This document shows positions 52,057 to 61,804 of a DNA stretch of 64,000 bases, piece by piece. The DNA is from Clostridia bacterium. Lineage in GTDB: Bacteria > Bacillota > Clostridia > Christensenellales > Aristaeellaceae. The notes under the pieces are model-generated. The model was given only the letters and a program-made list of their open reading frames with translations. It did not search any database and had not been told where the DNA came from. The stretch is from NCBI GenBank assembly GCA_017447185.1, contig JAFSOC010000029.1, forward strand, positions 1-64,000. Reading direction: 5' to 3'. The first letter of the stretch is position 1; each line of letters begins with the position of its first letter. Both the position numbers and the translations under genes were made by a program.

Positions 52057-53244
52057 TCAGTGTACCTTGTAGATCCGCATGGACAGCGCTCCATCGCTGC
52101 TGGTGCATCCTTCAATCCGGATCGGGAAATCATAATTGTTCTGGAACCGGAAATTCAGTTCTTCCGTTCCCACCGCCGCGTCACAGTGGATCGGCAGGTA
52201 GCTCGCGCCGCCGCCGCCATGGGCCCGCCGCTTCAGCACCTTCAGTCCCGGCAGCTGCAGCACCGCATTGTACAGCGTACTGGAAACCTGGCAGGTTCCG
52301 CCGCCGTATCCCGGAACCGTCTGCCCGTTGATCAGGACGGGAGCCTCTTCGTATCCCTTTTTCCTTCCGTAGGGGCCCATAATCGCGTTCCCGTCAAAGA
52401 TCTCACCCGGCTGGAGCACAACGGAAACCAGTCGGGCGCCCACGGCGATATTGTGGATCCGGCTGATGTTGGTTTTGCTCTGCACCATCTTGTAGTAGCT
52501 GGTGTAAGCCGCGATGGGACAGTCTTCAAACAGTTCCTCGTCCGTCGGGGATACAGGCAGCACATCCGTCAGTTCGTTGGGATCGATGTAGCCGTATTCC
52601 CGCATGTAGTTCACGACAGCCCAGCCTTCGTAGAACTTCCAGATCGTGATCTTCGTGCCCGGATTCAGGATGACGTAGTTGTTTCCGTCGTCCTCTTCCC
52701 CTTCGTTGAAGCTCATATTCTTCCGCACGTGGCAGGCTGTTGCCGTCGTCGCGATATAGGAGTGCTTCTGTTCATTAAAGGGCGGGGTGTTGGCCGGATC
52801 CACAGCCTCCACAGACTGCTTGTCCACCCACTGCCGCCACACATAGCCGATCACGTTGTCCTTCCGGACGATCATGCACCGCAGGCCGACGTACAGTACT
52901 TCCACGCCCTTGATCGTTCCGCTGCCCTTGTAGGCGTAATTCTTCATGTCCGGATCCATGTCCTTGAAGATGTAGGGCTTCTTGGCGGAAATCGAGCAGG
53001 TGTAGATCGCCGGGGAGCTCATGTTGAAGTCCGCCAGTGTGGGTTCCGGATAAACCTTGCCGGTCACCCGTTCAATCGGTTCATCCGCGTCCAGCTCCAT
53101 GATTTCCTCGATCTCATCCTCGGACAGTCCGGATTCCTCCGGGATTACCTCGGCGCTCGGGATCTCTTCATTTTCAGCCGCAGCAAAACTGAGCCCGGTC
53201 CACAGCAGGCACAGGCACAGGAATCCGCAAACAAAGCGCTTCAT
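52057..53244 (-). CDS. Secreted VanW-family protein
   Basis: 395 residues from the ATG at 53244, after AAAGGGGG; an upstream 40-residue extension is rejected. A signal peptide (FVCGFLCLCLLWTGLSFAAA) precedes an acidic stretch and two SH3-like segments (about 75-135 and 145-205). The C-terminal VanW domain (about 235-390) has NIAVGARLVSVVLQPGEIFD, YGGGTCQVSSTLYNAVL and ASYLPIHCDAAVG. VanW-domain proteins are linked to cell-wall processes and the glycopeptide-resistance gene vanW, but their activity is not defined. The SH3-like repeats suggest peptidoglycan binding. Confidence 0.87.
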   Translation of the reverse strand: MKRFVCGFLCLCLLWTGLSFAAAENEEIPSAEVIPEESGLSEDEIEEIMELDADEPIERVTGKVYPEPTLADFNMSSPAIYTCSISAKKPYIFKDMDPDMKNYAYKGSGTIKGVEVLYVGLRCMIVRKDNVIGYVWRQWVDKQSVEAVDPANTPPFNEQKHSYIATTATACHVRKNMSFNEGEEDDGNNYVILNPGTKITIWKFYEGWAVVNYMREYGYIDPNELTDVLPVSPTDEELFEDCPIAAYTSYYKMVQSKTNISRIHNIAVGARLVSVVLQPGEIFDGNAIMGPYGRKKGYEEAPVLINGQTVPGYGGGTCQVSSTLYNAVLQLPGLKVLKRRAHGGGGASYLPIHCDAAVGTEELNFRFQNNYDFPIRIEGCTSSDGALSMRIYKVH

Positions 53245-53366
53245 GCGCTCAACCCCCTTTGTCATTGTCTCATTATCCCTGTTTTCCCCATGCCTGTCAA
53301 GCGTTCCGTCCGCAAAACCATGCGCAAAATCTAGTGTTCCCCTTTTCTTTTCCCTACATTCCATGG

Positions 53367-53372
53367 TATAAT
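53367..53372 (+). promoter_or_regulatory. Extended -10 promoter for the topoisomerase operon
   Basis: TGGTATAAT includes a TG dinucleotide one base before TATAAT, the extended -10 form. The -35 region is poor (TTTCTT-like). Confidence 0.5.
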
Positions 53373-53448
53373 AAAGAGTCTGCTGGCAAGTCGGACCCCG
53401 TCCGGCATCCGCCGGTAAACAGTCAAATGAAACTCAGGGAGTGACCTC

Positions 53449-55485
53449 ATGGCATCGCAAACCTACAACGCCGGGAATATTCAGGTACTGGAGGGGCTGG
53501 AAGCCGTCCGTATGCGTCCCGGCATGTATATCGGCACCACCTCTTCCCGCGGTCTGCACCACCTGCTCTGGGAAATTGTGGACAACGCGATCGACGAAGC
53601 CGCCAACGGCTTTGCCGACGAAGTATCCGTCACCCTGCATAAGGACGGGTCCGCCAGTGTATGGGACAACGGACGCGGCATGCCGGTGGATACCCATCCC
53701 ACCCTGGGCATTCCCGGTGTGGAAGTCATCTTCACCGTGCTGCATGCCGGCGGTAAGTTTAATAACGAGAATTACGACTATTCCGGCGGCCTGCATGGCG
53801 TGGGCGCCAGCGTTGTCAACGCGCTGAGCCGCTGGCTGACGGTGGATGTGTTCCTGAACTGGACCCATTACCGTATGGCCTTCACCTCCGATACCGATCC
53901 GGCGACCCGTAAGATCGCTGCCGGCAAACCCACCGGCCCTCTGGAGGTCGTGGGCAACACCCGCAAGAAGGGTACCCTCGTCCGCTTCCTTCCCGATGAC
54001 CGGATCTTTGAGGATGTCAAATTCCATACGGAGACCGTGGCCCGCCGCCTGCAGGAACTGGCCTACCTGAACCGCGGTATCCGCATCAGCTTTACCGATG
54101 AACGCCTGGCCGATCCGGAAGCGCGCACCCGTGTCTTCTGCTATGAGGGCGGCATCTCCGATTACGTCCGCTACCTCAACGCCGGCAAGAATGCCCTGCA
54201 GGAAGATGTCATCTATCTCGAGGGCAAGAGGGATACAGTCATCTGCCGTGCCGCCATCCAGTATACCGACGGGTTTACCGAAAGCCTTTTCTCCTATGTC
54301 AACAATATCAACACGCCGGAAGGCGGCACCCACGAAACCGGGTTCAAGGCCGCGTTCACCAAGTGCTTCAACGATTATGCCCGCCGCGTCGGCCTCCTGA
54401 AGGAAAAGGACAACAACCTTTCCGGCGAGGACTTCCGCGAGGGCCTCACCTGCGTGCTCACCACCATGGTCAAAAATCCCCAGTTCGAGGGGCAGACCAA
54501 GGGCCGCCTCGGTAACAGCGAAGTGCGTCCCGCGGTGGAAGCCGTCATCTCCCAGCAGCTCACCGACTGGCTGGACAACCTGAAGAACCAGGAAGTGGCC
54601 TCCACCATCGTGGCCAAGGCCATCCGCGCCGCCCAGGCCCGGGAAGCTGCCCGCAAAACCCGGGACAATATCCGCAAGGCCAGTCAGCTGGAAGCTGCGC
54701 CTCTGGTGGGCAAGCTTTCCTCCTGCACCGGCAAAAAGTGGGAGGATAACGAACTCTTCATCGTGGAGGGCGATTCCGCTGGCGGCAGCGCCAAACAGGG
54801 CCGCGACCGCCGCTTCCAGGCAATCCTTCCCCTCCGGGGCAAGCCGCTGAACGTGGAAAAGAAGCATCTGGACCAGGTGCTGGCCAATGAGGAATTCCGT
54901 TCCCTGATCACTGCCCTGGGCACCGGGATTGACGAGGGTTTCTCCCTCTCCAGCCTGAAATACGGCAAGGTTATCATCCTTTCCGATGCGGATCAGGACG
55001 GCGCCCATATCCGCGCCATTCTGCTCACTTTCTTCTTCCGCTATATGAAGGATCTGATCACCAACGGTCATGTCTACATCGGCATGCCGCCCCTCTACAA
55101 GGTCCAGAAGGGCCAGAACATCATCTACGCTTACGATGACAAGGAACTCTCCAAAGCCACGAGCGCTGCCGGCAAGGGCTATACCCTCCAGCGCTACAAA
55201 GGCCTTGGCGAAATGAACCCCGAGCAGCTGTGGGAAACAACCATGGATCCCTCCCGCCGCAAGCTCATGCGCGTCTCCATTGAGGATGCCGCCCTCGTCG
55301 ACCAGCTGACCACCGTCCTCATGGGCGACAAGGTGGAGCCCCGCCGGGACTATATCAGCGAGCACGCAGACTTTAACAAGGCGGATACCTTCGATGAAAA
55401 GCTGGACCAGAGCGCTGCTTCCCGCCGGGACAATGCCGCCGCGGCCGCTTTTGACGCGAAACTCATGGCGGAAGGAGGCGTGTAA
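53449..55485 (+). CDS. Type II topoisomerase ATPase subunit (ParE/GyrB-type)
   Basis: 678 residues. The GHKL ATPase has LLWEIVDNAIDEA, VWDNGRGMPV and YSGGLHGVGASVVNALS. The transducer follows, then the TOPRIM domain with EGDSAGGSAKQGRDR and the metal-binding LSDADQDGAHIRAI. It lacks the large insertion of Gram-negative GyrB. The partner subunit starts three bases after its stop. Whether the pair is gyrase or topoisomerase IV cannot be settled from this subunit; see the next gene. Confidence 0.94.
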   Translation: MASQTYNAGNIQVLEGLEAVRMRPGMYIGTTSSRGLHHLLWEIVDNAIDEAANGFADEVSVTLHKDGSASVWDNGRGMPVDTHPTLGIPGVEVIFTVLHAGGKFNNENYDYSGGLHGVGASVVNALSRWLTVDVFLNWTHYRMAFTSDTDPATRKIAAGKPTGPLEVVGNTRKKGTLVRFLPDDRIFEDVKFHTETVARRLQELAYLNRGIRISFTDERLADPEARTRVFCYEGGISDYVRYLNAGKNALQEDVIYLEGKRDTVICRAAIQYTDGFTESLFSYVNNINTPEGGTHETGFKAAFTKCFNDYARRVGLLKEKDNNLSGEDFREGLTCVLTTMVKNPQFEGQTKGRLGNSEVRPAVEAVISQQLTDWLDNLKNQEVASTIVAKAIRAAQAREAARKTRDNIRKASQLEAAPLVGKLSSCTGKKWEDNELFIVEGDSAGGSAKQGRDRRFQAILPLRGKPLNVEKKHLDQVLANEEFRSLITALGTGIDEGFSLSSLKYGKVIILSDADQDGAHIRAILLTFFFRYMKDLITNGHVYIGMPPLYKVQKGQNIIYAYDDKELSKATSAAGKGYTLQRYKGLGEMNPEQLWETTMDPSRRKLMRVSIEDAALVDQLTTVLMGDKVEPRRDYISEHADFNKADTFDEKLDQSAASRRDNAAAAAFDAKLMAEGGV

Positions 55486-55488
55486 TCC

Positions 55489-57984
55489 ATGGCAAAGCGT
55501 AAAGAACCGGAAAAGCCCATCGTGAAGGACGATCCTTCCCGCATTATTGAAATCAATATGGAAGACGTCATGCACAACAGCATGATGCCCTATGCCGAGC
55601 ACGTCATCCTCGAACGCGCCCTGCCCCGGGTGGAGGATGGCCTCAAGCCCGTCCAGCGGCGTATCCTCTATACCATGATGGAACTGGGCACCACCCCCGA
55701 TAAGCCGCACCGCAAGTGCGCCCGTATCGTGGGTGACTGCCTTGGTAAATATCATCCTCACGGGGACTCCTCCGTGTACGGCGCCCTCGTGCATATGGCG
55801 CAGGATTTCTCCATGCGCGCCCCCATGGTGGACGGCCACGGTAACTTCGGCTCCATCGACGGGGACGGCGCTGCCGCCATGCGTTATACCGAAGCCCGCA
55901 TGACGCCCCTCGCCATGGAAATGCTCCGGGACATCGAAAAGGATACGGTTCCCTTCCGCCTGAATTTTGACGATACCCTGAAGGAACCGGATATGCTCCC
56001 CGCCCGTTTTCCCAACCTGCTGGTGAACGGTGCCAACGGTATCGCTGTCGGCCTGGCTACCAATATCCCCACCCATAACCTTTCCGAATCCATCCATGCC
56101 GTTCTGGCACAGATGGACAATCCGGATATTACCCTGGATGAGCTCATGCAGATTCTCCCCGGGCCGGACTTCCCGACCGGCGGTGTCCTCCTCAATAACG
56201 AGGAGATCCGCAGGGGCTATGAAACCGGCCGCGGCAAACTGACCCTCCGCGCCCGCGTCCATGTGGAGGATGGGACCAACGGTAAAAAGATGCTGGTCAT
56301 CACCGAGGTTCCCTACCAGGTGAACAAGGCCGCCATGCTGGAGAAGATCCATAAACTCAGCGAGGAAAAGAAGGTCGCCCTGGGCGGCATCTGCGACATC
56401 CGCGATGAGAGCGACCGCACCGGTATGCGCGCCGTCATCGAGCTGCGAAAGGATGTCAGCCCGGAGAAGGTCCTCGCCTACCTCTACAAGTATTCCGACC
56501 TGCAGGTCACCTTCGGTGTCAACATGGTGGCCATTGCCGACGGCAAGCCCGTCCTGCTGACGCTGAAGCAGCTGATCGACGGATATATCACCTACCAGAA
56601 ACGGGTCGTCACCCGCCGCACGGAATATGAGCTCAAGCAGGCCAAAGCCCGCGCTCATATCCTGGAAGGCCTGATGATCGCCCTGGACAACCTGGATGAA
56701 GTCATCGCGCTGATCCGGGCCAGCAAGAGCCCGAAGGAAGCCCGCGTTGCCCTCATGGAGCGCTTCGCGCTCACCGAGGTGCAGGCCCAGGCAATCCTGG
56801 ATATGCGCCTGCAAAAGCTTACCGGCCTGGAGATTGAAAACCTCCGGAAGGAATATGCCGATATCCTGAAACTCATCAGCCGCCTGGAAGGCATCCTGAA
56901 GAGCGAACGGAAACTGCGGGAAGTCATCCGCAAGGAAATGGAAGAGCTGGCAGAGCAGTACGGCGATGAGCGCCGCACCACGCTGGAAGCGCCGGAAGAC
57001 GTTCCCGTGGACCTGCCGGACAACACCCCCGTTCCGGAGGATGCGGTGGTCGTCTTCACTGAAAACGGCTACCTCAAGCGGATCTCCCCGGCGCAGCTGA
57101 AGCGGACGCCCCTGCCCACGGCAGAGGAGAATCCCGGCGATTCCGCCCGCTTCCTCATGCCCTCCACTACGGCGGAAACACTCTATATCTTCACGGATCT
57201 CGGTAACTGCTATCCCGTCAACGTCGGGAAGCTGGCCGAATGCAAGCCCAGGGACCGCGGCCAGCTGCTGGCCGGCGTCCTGGCCGGTCTGGAGGACGCG
57301 GAGCAGGCCCTCTGGATGTTCACCGCCGATTCCGCAAAGCTCAAAGCCATGCCTGACTTCCTCTTTGTCACGAAGCACGGCATGATCAAGCGTTCCGCGG
57401 CCGAGGACTATGATGTCCGCTCCCGCAAGTATCCCGCCCTGTCCCTGAAGAAGGGCGACGTCCTGCTGGATGTGCGTCCCGCCTCCACGGATCAGGATCT
57501 GCTGCTCATCACCCGCGGCGGCATGAGCATCCGCTTCCCGCTTTCCGGCGTGCCGGTACAGGGACGTACTGCCTCCGGTGTCCGGGCCATGTCCCTGGAT
57601 TCCGGCGATGAGGTCTGCTGCTTCCGCCAGCTGACGGAGGGTGACGAGATAATCCTCTTCTCAGAACGCGGCTGGGCCAAGCGCATTCCCCAGGTGGACT
57701 TCGAGTCCCAGAACCGTTCCGGCAAGGGTGTCCGCTGCTTCTACTTCAACAAAAACGGTTCCAACGGCCGCGTGATCGCAGGCGTCTGCATCCTTCCGGA
57801 GAATGTTCCCTGCAAACTGCTGGTTTCCCAGCTCCGTTCCCCGGTCACGCAGCTGAACCGCAATGAGATCCTGCTCCAGAACCGTTCCGGCAAGGGCATG
57901 CCTTACATCATGGCCATCCTCGACGATGTGGTCACCGGCGTGATCCCCGTCATCCTTCCCCCGGAACCGGAAGCACAGCAATAA
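55489..57984 (+). CDS. Type II topoisomerase DNA-cleaving subunit (ParC/GyrA-type)
   Basis: 831 residues. The catalytic tyrosine is Tyr133 in [15 protein letters not shown]. The quinolone pocket reads [18 protein letters not shown] (88-105). The C-terminal domain has beta-pinwheel repeats ([47 protein letters not shown]), but the canonical gyrase box QRRGGKG is not found. NRSGKG occurs twice near the end. This suggests a topoisomerase IV-like or specialised second enzyme rather than the main gyrase. Glycine occupies the place of E. coli GyrA Asp87. Confidence 0.92.
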   Translation: MAKRKEPEKPIVKDDPSRIIEINMEDVMHNSMMPYAEHVILERALPRVEDGLKPVQRRILYTMMELGTTPDKPHRKCARIVGDCLGKYHPHGDSSVYGALVHMAQDFSMRAPMVDGHGNFGSIDGDGAAAMRYTEARMTPLAMEMLRDIEKDTVPFRLNFDDTLKEPDMLPARFPNLLVNGANGIAVGLATNIPTHNLSESIHAVLAQMDNPDITLDELMQILPGPDFPTGGVLLNNEEIRRGYETGRGKLTLRARVHVEDGTNGKKMLVITEVPYQVNKAAMLEKIHKLSEEKKVALGGICDIRDESDRTGMRAVIELRKDVSPEKVLAYLYKYSDLQVTFGVNMVAIADGKPVLLTLKQLIDGYITYQKRVVTRRTEYELKQAKARAHILEGLMIALDNLDEVIALIRASKSPKEARVALMERFALTEVQAQAILDMRLQKLTGLEIENLRKEYADILKLISRLEGILKSERKLREVIRKEMEELAEQYGDERRTTLEAPEDVPVDLPDNTPVPEDAVVVFTENGYLKRISPAQLKRTPLPTAEENPGDSARFLMPSTTAETLYIFTDLGNCYPVNVGKLAECKPRDRGQLLAGVLAGLEDAEQALWMFTADSAKLKAMPDFLFVTKHGMIKRSAAEDYDVRSRKYPALSLKKGDVLLDVRPASTDQDLLLITRGGMSIRFPLSGVPVQGRTASGVRAMSLDSGDEVCCFRQLTEGDEIILFSERGWAKRIPQVDFESQNRSGKGVRCFYFNKNGSNGRVIAGVCILPENVPCKLLVSQLRSPVTQLNRNEILLQNRSGKGMPYIMAILDDVVTGVIPVILPPEPEAQQ

Positions 57985-58029
57985 CGTTGATATGGGGATT
58001 TCCTCCCCTTTATGAAAGGAGATTTACTT

Positions 58030-58368
58030 ATGGCAAGACAGAATTTCGGCGGCTTCGGTGGAGGAGCCAACATGCAGCAGCTCATGCGCCAGGCGCAGAA
58101 GATGCAGCAGCAGATGCAGGAAGCCCAGGAGCAGCTGGATGCTGCGGAATATGAAGCTTCCTCCGGCGGCGGCATGGTCTCCGTCAAGGTAACCGGCAAG
58201 CGGGAGCTGACCTCCATCACCATTGATCCCCAGGTCGTTGACCCGGACGATATTGAAATGCTCCAGGACCTGATCCTGGCCGCGGTGAATGAAGCGCTCC
58301 GCAAGGGCGAGGAAACCCGTGAGGCGACAATGAGCCGCATGGCGCCCGGAATGGGCGGTCTGTTCTGA
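58030..58368 (+). CDS. YbaB/EbfC nucleoid-associated protein
   Basis: 112 residues from the ATG at 58030, with AAAGGAG upstream; six extra codons before it contain that site. A Gln/Met-rich helical N-terminus (MQQLMRQAQKMQQQMQEAQE) precedes the conserved core GGGMVSVKVTGKRELTSITI and DPQVVDPDDIEMLQDLILAA. These DNA-binding dimers are typically encoded just before recR, as here. Stop and recR start are one base apart. Confidence 0.95.
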   Translation: MARQNFGGFGGGANMQQLMRQAQKMQQQMQEAQEQLDAAEYEASSGGGMVSVKVTGKRELTSITIDPQVVDPDDIEMLQDLILAAVNEALRKGEETREATMSRMAPGMGGLF

Positions 58369-58369
58369 G

Positions 58370-58972
58370 ATGAGCAGTCAGATTGAACCCATCGAGACCA
58401 TGGCTGCGGAGCTTCACCGGCTCCCCGGCGTCGGGCAGAAAACCGCCATGCGCTTTGCGTATTTCATCGCCTCCATGCCCCTGGAGGAGGTTCGCAGCCT
58501 CTCCGTCGCGCTGTGGGAAGGCCGCAAAGCCATCCGCTTCTGCAGTGTCTGCGGCAATTACTCTGCCGGAGACCTGTGTTCCGTCTGCGCTGATCCGGAG
58601 CGTCATAACGGCCAGATCTGCGTCGTCCGGGATCCGCGGGATGTAGCTGCGCTGGAGCGCACCCACGAGTATGGCGGCCTGTATCACGTCCTGCACGGCA
58701 CACTCTCACCCATGGAAGGCATCGGCCCGGATGATATCCATATTCGGGAGCTCATGTCCCGCCTCGGCTCGGAGAAAGTCTCCGAGGTCATCCTGGCGAC
58801 CAATCCGGATGTGGAGGGCGAAGCCACGGCATCCTATATTGCCCGCCTCCTGCATCCCATGAATATCCGCTGCACCCGCATCGCCCACGGCGTTCCCGTG
58901 GGCGGTGACCTGGAATATACCGATGAAGTCACCCTCCTCAAGGCCCTGGAGGGAAGAAGGGAAATGCCGTAA
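58370..58972 (+). CDS. recR: Recombination mediator RecR
   Basis: 200 residues. The helix-hairpin-helix HRLPGVGQKTAMRFAYFI, the four-cysteine zinc finger (CSVCGNYSAGDLCSVC), and the TOPRIM part (ICVVRDPRDVAALERTHEY, ATNPDVEGEATASYIAR) are intact. It ends with the conserved GVPVGGDLEYTDEVTLLKAL. With RecO it loads RecA on SSB-covered gaps. It belongs to the operon with the topoisomerase pair, ybaB and rmuC. Confidence 0.97.
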   Translation: MSSQIEPIETMAAELHRLPGVGQKTAMRFAYFIASMPLEEVRSLSVALWEGRKAIRFCSVCGNYSAGDLCSVCADPERHNGQICVVRDPRDVAALERTHEYGGLYHVLHGTLSPMEGIGPDDIHIRELMSRLGSEKVSEVILATNPDVEGEATASYIARLLHPMNIRCTRIAHGVPVGGDLEYTDEVTLLKALEGRREMP

Positions 58973-58974
58973 GC

Positions 58975-60174
58975 ATGTCCACAGAGTTCTACCTTCTCCT
59001 CGCCTGCCTGGTACTCCTGGTGGTCCTGCTGATCCGGCAGGCTGCCCTGACGCACCGTCAGGAGAAAGACCGTCTCCGGCAGGAGCACGATCTTTCCGTC
59101 CTCGGCAATCAGCTGCTGGATGAGCTGGACGCCCAGCGGGATGAATCCATTTCCTCCCTGCAGGCCACGAACCAGAACCTGCTCACCACCATGTCCCAGA
59201 TGGGCCAGAACCAGTCCACGCTGCTGGAAAGTATGCAGCGCCAGGTACTGCTGTCCACCCGCAACCAGGAGGAGAAGATCAATGCCCTCCGCCTGGAAAA
59301 CGAGCGCCAGCTGGATGAGATGCGGAAAACCGTGGACCGGCGCCTGTCCGTCAGCCTGGACAAAAAGCTGGATACCAGCTTCGCCCAGGTCAGCGAACGG
59401 CTGGAATCCGTCTATAAAGGGCTGGGTGAAATGCACTCCCTCGCCGCCGGTGTCGGAGATCTGAAAAAGGTCCTCACCAATGTGAAGACCCGCGGGATCT
59501 GGGGTGAAATGCAGCTGGGCAACCTGATCCGCCAGACGCTGGCCCCCAACCAGTATGAAGAGAATGTTGCCGTCGTTCCGGATTCTTCGGAGCGGGTGGA
59601 ATTTGCCATCCGCCTGCCGGACCGTACCGGCGGCACGGTGCTCCTCGCGGTCGACAGCAAATTTCCGCAGGAGGATTATATCCGCCTCACCGAAGCCTCC
59701 CAGGCCGGCGATGCCGCCGCTACGGAAGCCGCCCGGAAGGCGCTGACCCAGCGTCTCCGCGCCGAGGCGAAAAAGATCGCTTCCAAGTATATCGCCCCGC
59801 CGTATACCGCGGATTTTGCCGTGATGTTCCTGCCGGTGGAAGGCCTCTATGCAGAAGCCATCCAGACTCCCGACCTGGTGGAAACCCTCCAGCGGGAGGA
59901 ACGGGTGGTCCTGGCCGGTCCTGGCACCTTCTCCGCCATGCTGAATGCCCTGCAGCTGGGCTTCCGTACCATGGCAATCGAGAAGCGCAGCGATGAAGTA
60001 TGGCATCTGCTTGGGGAAATCAAGACGGATTTCGCCCGCTTCGCGGAAATGCTGGAAGCCACCCGCCACCGCCTGGAGCAGGCCGGTGAATCCATTGATT
60101 CCGCCGTGTCCCGCACTCGCACCATCCGCCGGAAGCTTTCCGACCTGGAGGATCTTCCGGAATCATCCGAATAA
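58975..60174 (+). CDS. rmuC: DNA recombination protein RmuC
   Basis: 399 residues. An N-terminal membrane anchor (residues 6-22, YLLLACLVLLVVLLIRQ) leads to a long coiled coil (about 25-150). The conserved RmuC nuclease-like core (about 165-370) includes TRGIWGEMQLGNLIRQTLAP, DSKFPQEDYIRL, FAVMFLPVEGLYAEAI and VLAGPGTFSAMLNALQLGF. It suppresses DNA inversions; its exact activity is not settled. It starts two bases after recR, as last gene of the operon. Confidence 0.95.
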   Translation: MSTEFYLLLACLVLLVVLLIRQAALTHRQEKDRLRQEHDLSVLGNQLLDELDAQRDESISSLQATNQNLLTTMSQMGQNQSTLLESMQRQVLLSTRNQEEKINALRLENERQLDEMRKTVDRRLSVSLDKKLDTSFAQVSERLESVYKGLGEMHSLAAGVGDLKKVLTNVKTRGIWGEMQLGNLIRQTLAPNQYEENVAVVPDSSERVEFAIRLPDRTGGTVLLAVDSKFPQEDYIRLTEASQAGDAAATEAARKALTQRLRAEAKKIASKYIAPPYTADFAVMFLPVEGLYAEAIQTPDLVETLQREERVVLAGPGTFSAMLNALQLGFRTMAIEKRSDEVWHLLGEIKTDFARFAEMLEATRHRLEQAGESIDSAVSRTRTIRRKLSDLEDLPESSE

Positions 60175-60205
60175 TAATTCCTTGATGGTCCCTGTCTTTG
60201 TGATC

Positions 60206-60249
60206 AGCATCAGCACGGCATCCCTGTATGGTTTGCGCTGATGCTTTTT
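60206..60249 (+). terminator. Terminator of the topoisomerase-recR-rmuC operon
   Basis: AGCATCAGC pairs perfectly with GCTGATGCT, with a 22-base loop that can fold further, followed by TTTTTA. It partly overlaps the end of the converging gene. Confidence 0.65.
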
Positions 60250-60979
60250 ATTTTACAGGCATATCCTTCGTGTGTTTCCGGTCTTCCACGTCCGGTTCAA
60301 GTCCTGCGATCAATGCCAGTTTCTTTTTCCGGCTCATGCGCTTGATGTGCCACTCCCGGCTGAGCGCTTCATGCCGGTCCTCATACGCCTCCTGCCAAAC
60401 CATTTCCACCGGCAGCCTGGAGCGGGTGTATTTCGCGCCTTTCCCGCTATTGTGGGCCGCAAGCCTGGCTTCCGGATCCGTTGTCCATCCGCAGTACAGC
60501 GTGCCGTCCGCACAGCGGAGGAGATAAACATAATTCTTTTCTTTCAGCGCCGGAATTTCCTCCGGCGCGTTTTCTGCGTCCACAACCCTGAACCCTGCCC
60601 GGAGGACCGCTTCCGCGAAGATCCCCTGCCCGGGAATCAGCTTTCCGGAAAAGGTTCCGTCATATCTCTGTTTTACGCCGCAGCTGGGGCTCCGGGACTG
60701 GAGGACGACGCAGTCCGGCTTCTCCCTCTCCGCGATCTCCAGGGCTTTTTCCGCGCCCAGCCGGAAAGCACTGTCCACGGAAACGCCCTCCCGGGTCATC
60801 ACTTCCCCGTTCACGATCTCCGCCGGAACCCGGGGCACCGGCAGTCCGCCCATCACTTCCGGACAAACCGGAATCACGGTATGCCCGGACAGCAGTCGGA
60901 GGAGTTCCTCATTTTTGTTGTTTCCGCCGTTATACTTGCAGTTCTCGCCCAGCAGGCAGGCGCTGACCATGATCTTCAT
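60248..60979 (-). CDS. Fusion of DUF523 (TudS-like) and GIY-YIG endonuclease-like domain
   Basis: 243 residues from the ATG at 60979, after CGGAG. Residues 1-145 are DUF523: VSACLLGENCKYNGGNNKN, CPEVMGGLPVPR, and VLQSRSPSCGVKQRYDGTF, with the cysteines that hold an iron-sulfur cluster in 2-thiouracil desulfidase TudS. Residues 153-235 are a small UPF0213-type GIY-YIG domain: NYVYLLRCADGTLYCGWTTD, HNSGKGAKYTRSRLPVEMVW, and LSREWHIKRMSRKKKLALI. Both are known as separate proteins. A joint role in removing or repairing thiolated nucleobases is speculative. Confidence 0.88.
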   Translation of the reverse strand: MKIMVSACLLGENCKYNGGNNKNEELLRLLSGHTVIPVCPEVMGGLPVPRVPAEIVNGEVMTREGVSVDSAFRLGAEKALEIAEREKPDCVVLQSRSPSCGVKQRYDGTFSGKLIPGQGIFAEAVLRAGFRVVDAENAPEEIPALKEKNYVYLLRCADGTLYCGWTTDPEARLAAHNSGKGAKYTRSRLPVEMVWQEAYEDRHEALSREWHIKRMSRKKKLALIAGLEPDVEDRKHTKDMPVK

Positions 60980-61011
60980 GCTGTTTCTCCGTTGACAGGC
61001 GTACAGGTTGG

Positions 61012-61653
61012 TCAGTGCAGCGCCTTTCGCATGGCTTCCTGCAGCATCTCTTTCTGTTCTGACGTCAGTTTTTCGTCCGCTTCCACCTGGGCCATCATCG
61101 CTTCCATGGTTTCGCCGATCACCTTGTCCCGGTTCCGGCCGAAACGGATGCCGAAGATCGTTCCCATCAGCCGGCTGTCTTCCTTCAGGAAGATATCCAC
61201 ATACTCCCGGCAAAGCCGCTCCAGGTATTCCCGGTGCTTTGCTTCCGGATCCTCATACGTTGCCAGCACCGCCAGCAGCTGCGGGCTGTCAAACAGTTCC
61301 CGGCGCATGGCGTCTTTCCGTTCTGTGGAAAAATCGCCGGGGTTCCGGTACATCTGCAGCGCCCAGCTTTTGATAATGGAAAAGTCGATGGAACCGCGCT
61401 TCGGTTTCGGATCCGGGGTGCCGATAAACAGCAGTTCCCAGTCGATGGCGGGATCGTCCGGGCAGGCTTTCTTCGCCTCCTCCAGGATCACCTTGCGGTC
61501 CGGCAGGCTGGTCTTTTTCATGGCTTTCGCAATCCATTCCGCCGCTTCCCTGGATACTTCCTTTTCTTCTGCCACCGCGATTTTGCTGCCGCAATAAGGA
61601 CAGAATGCCATTCCCTCGCCCGTGATTTCTTTCCCGCATTTATTGCAAATCAT
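61012..61653 (-). CDS. Zinc-ribbon protein of unknown function
   Basis: 213 residues from the ATG at 61653, after CCGGAGG. The N-terminal zinc ribbon (ICNKCGKEITGEGMAFCPYC, residues 2-21) is followed by a helical domain with LKEDSRLMGTIFGIRFGRNR and an acidic, methionine-rich C-terminus. It is upstream of the DUF523 fusion by 32 bases and probably co-transcribed with it. Function is not recognised. Confidence 0.75.
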   Translation of the reverse strand: MICNKCGKEITGEGMAFCPYCGSKIAVAEEKEVSREAAEWIAKAMKKTSLPDRKVILEEAKKACPDDPAIDWELLFIGTPDPKPKRGSIDFSIIKSWALQMYRNPGDFSTERKDAMRRELFDSPQLLAVLATYEDPEAKHREYLERLCREYVDIFLKEDSRLMGTIFGIRFGRNRDKVIGETMEAMMAQVEADEKLTSEQKEMLQEAMRKALH

Positions 61654-61740
61654 TCTGTATTCCTCCGGATATGATGAAGCACTTTTCTCCCATTGATGAT
61701 ACAGAGATTCCGGCAAAATGTCAAAACTGAAACCGCTTCA

Positions 61741-61769
61741 TTGACTATCTCCGTGGAATAGCATACAAT
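61741..61769 (+). promoter_or_regulatory. Promoter for the YidC-sulfatase fusion gene
   Basis: TTGACT (61741-61746), a 17-base spacer, then TACAAT (61764-61769), 35 bases before the start codon. Confidence 0.7.
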
Positions 61770-61804
61770 TCTTCCTGTATTTTCACGAGATCAGAGGTTA
61801 CGGC

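Noticed and set aside
53434-57378. A 1314-codon minus-strand open frame
   Set aside because: It is the mirror of the topoisomerase genes and arises from GC-rich codons. No ribosome site and no recognisable domain.
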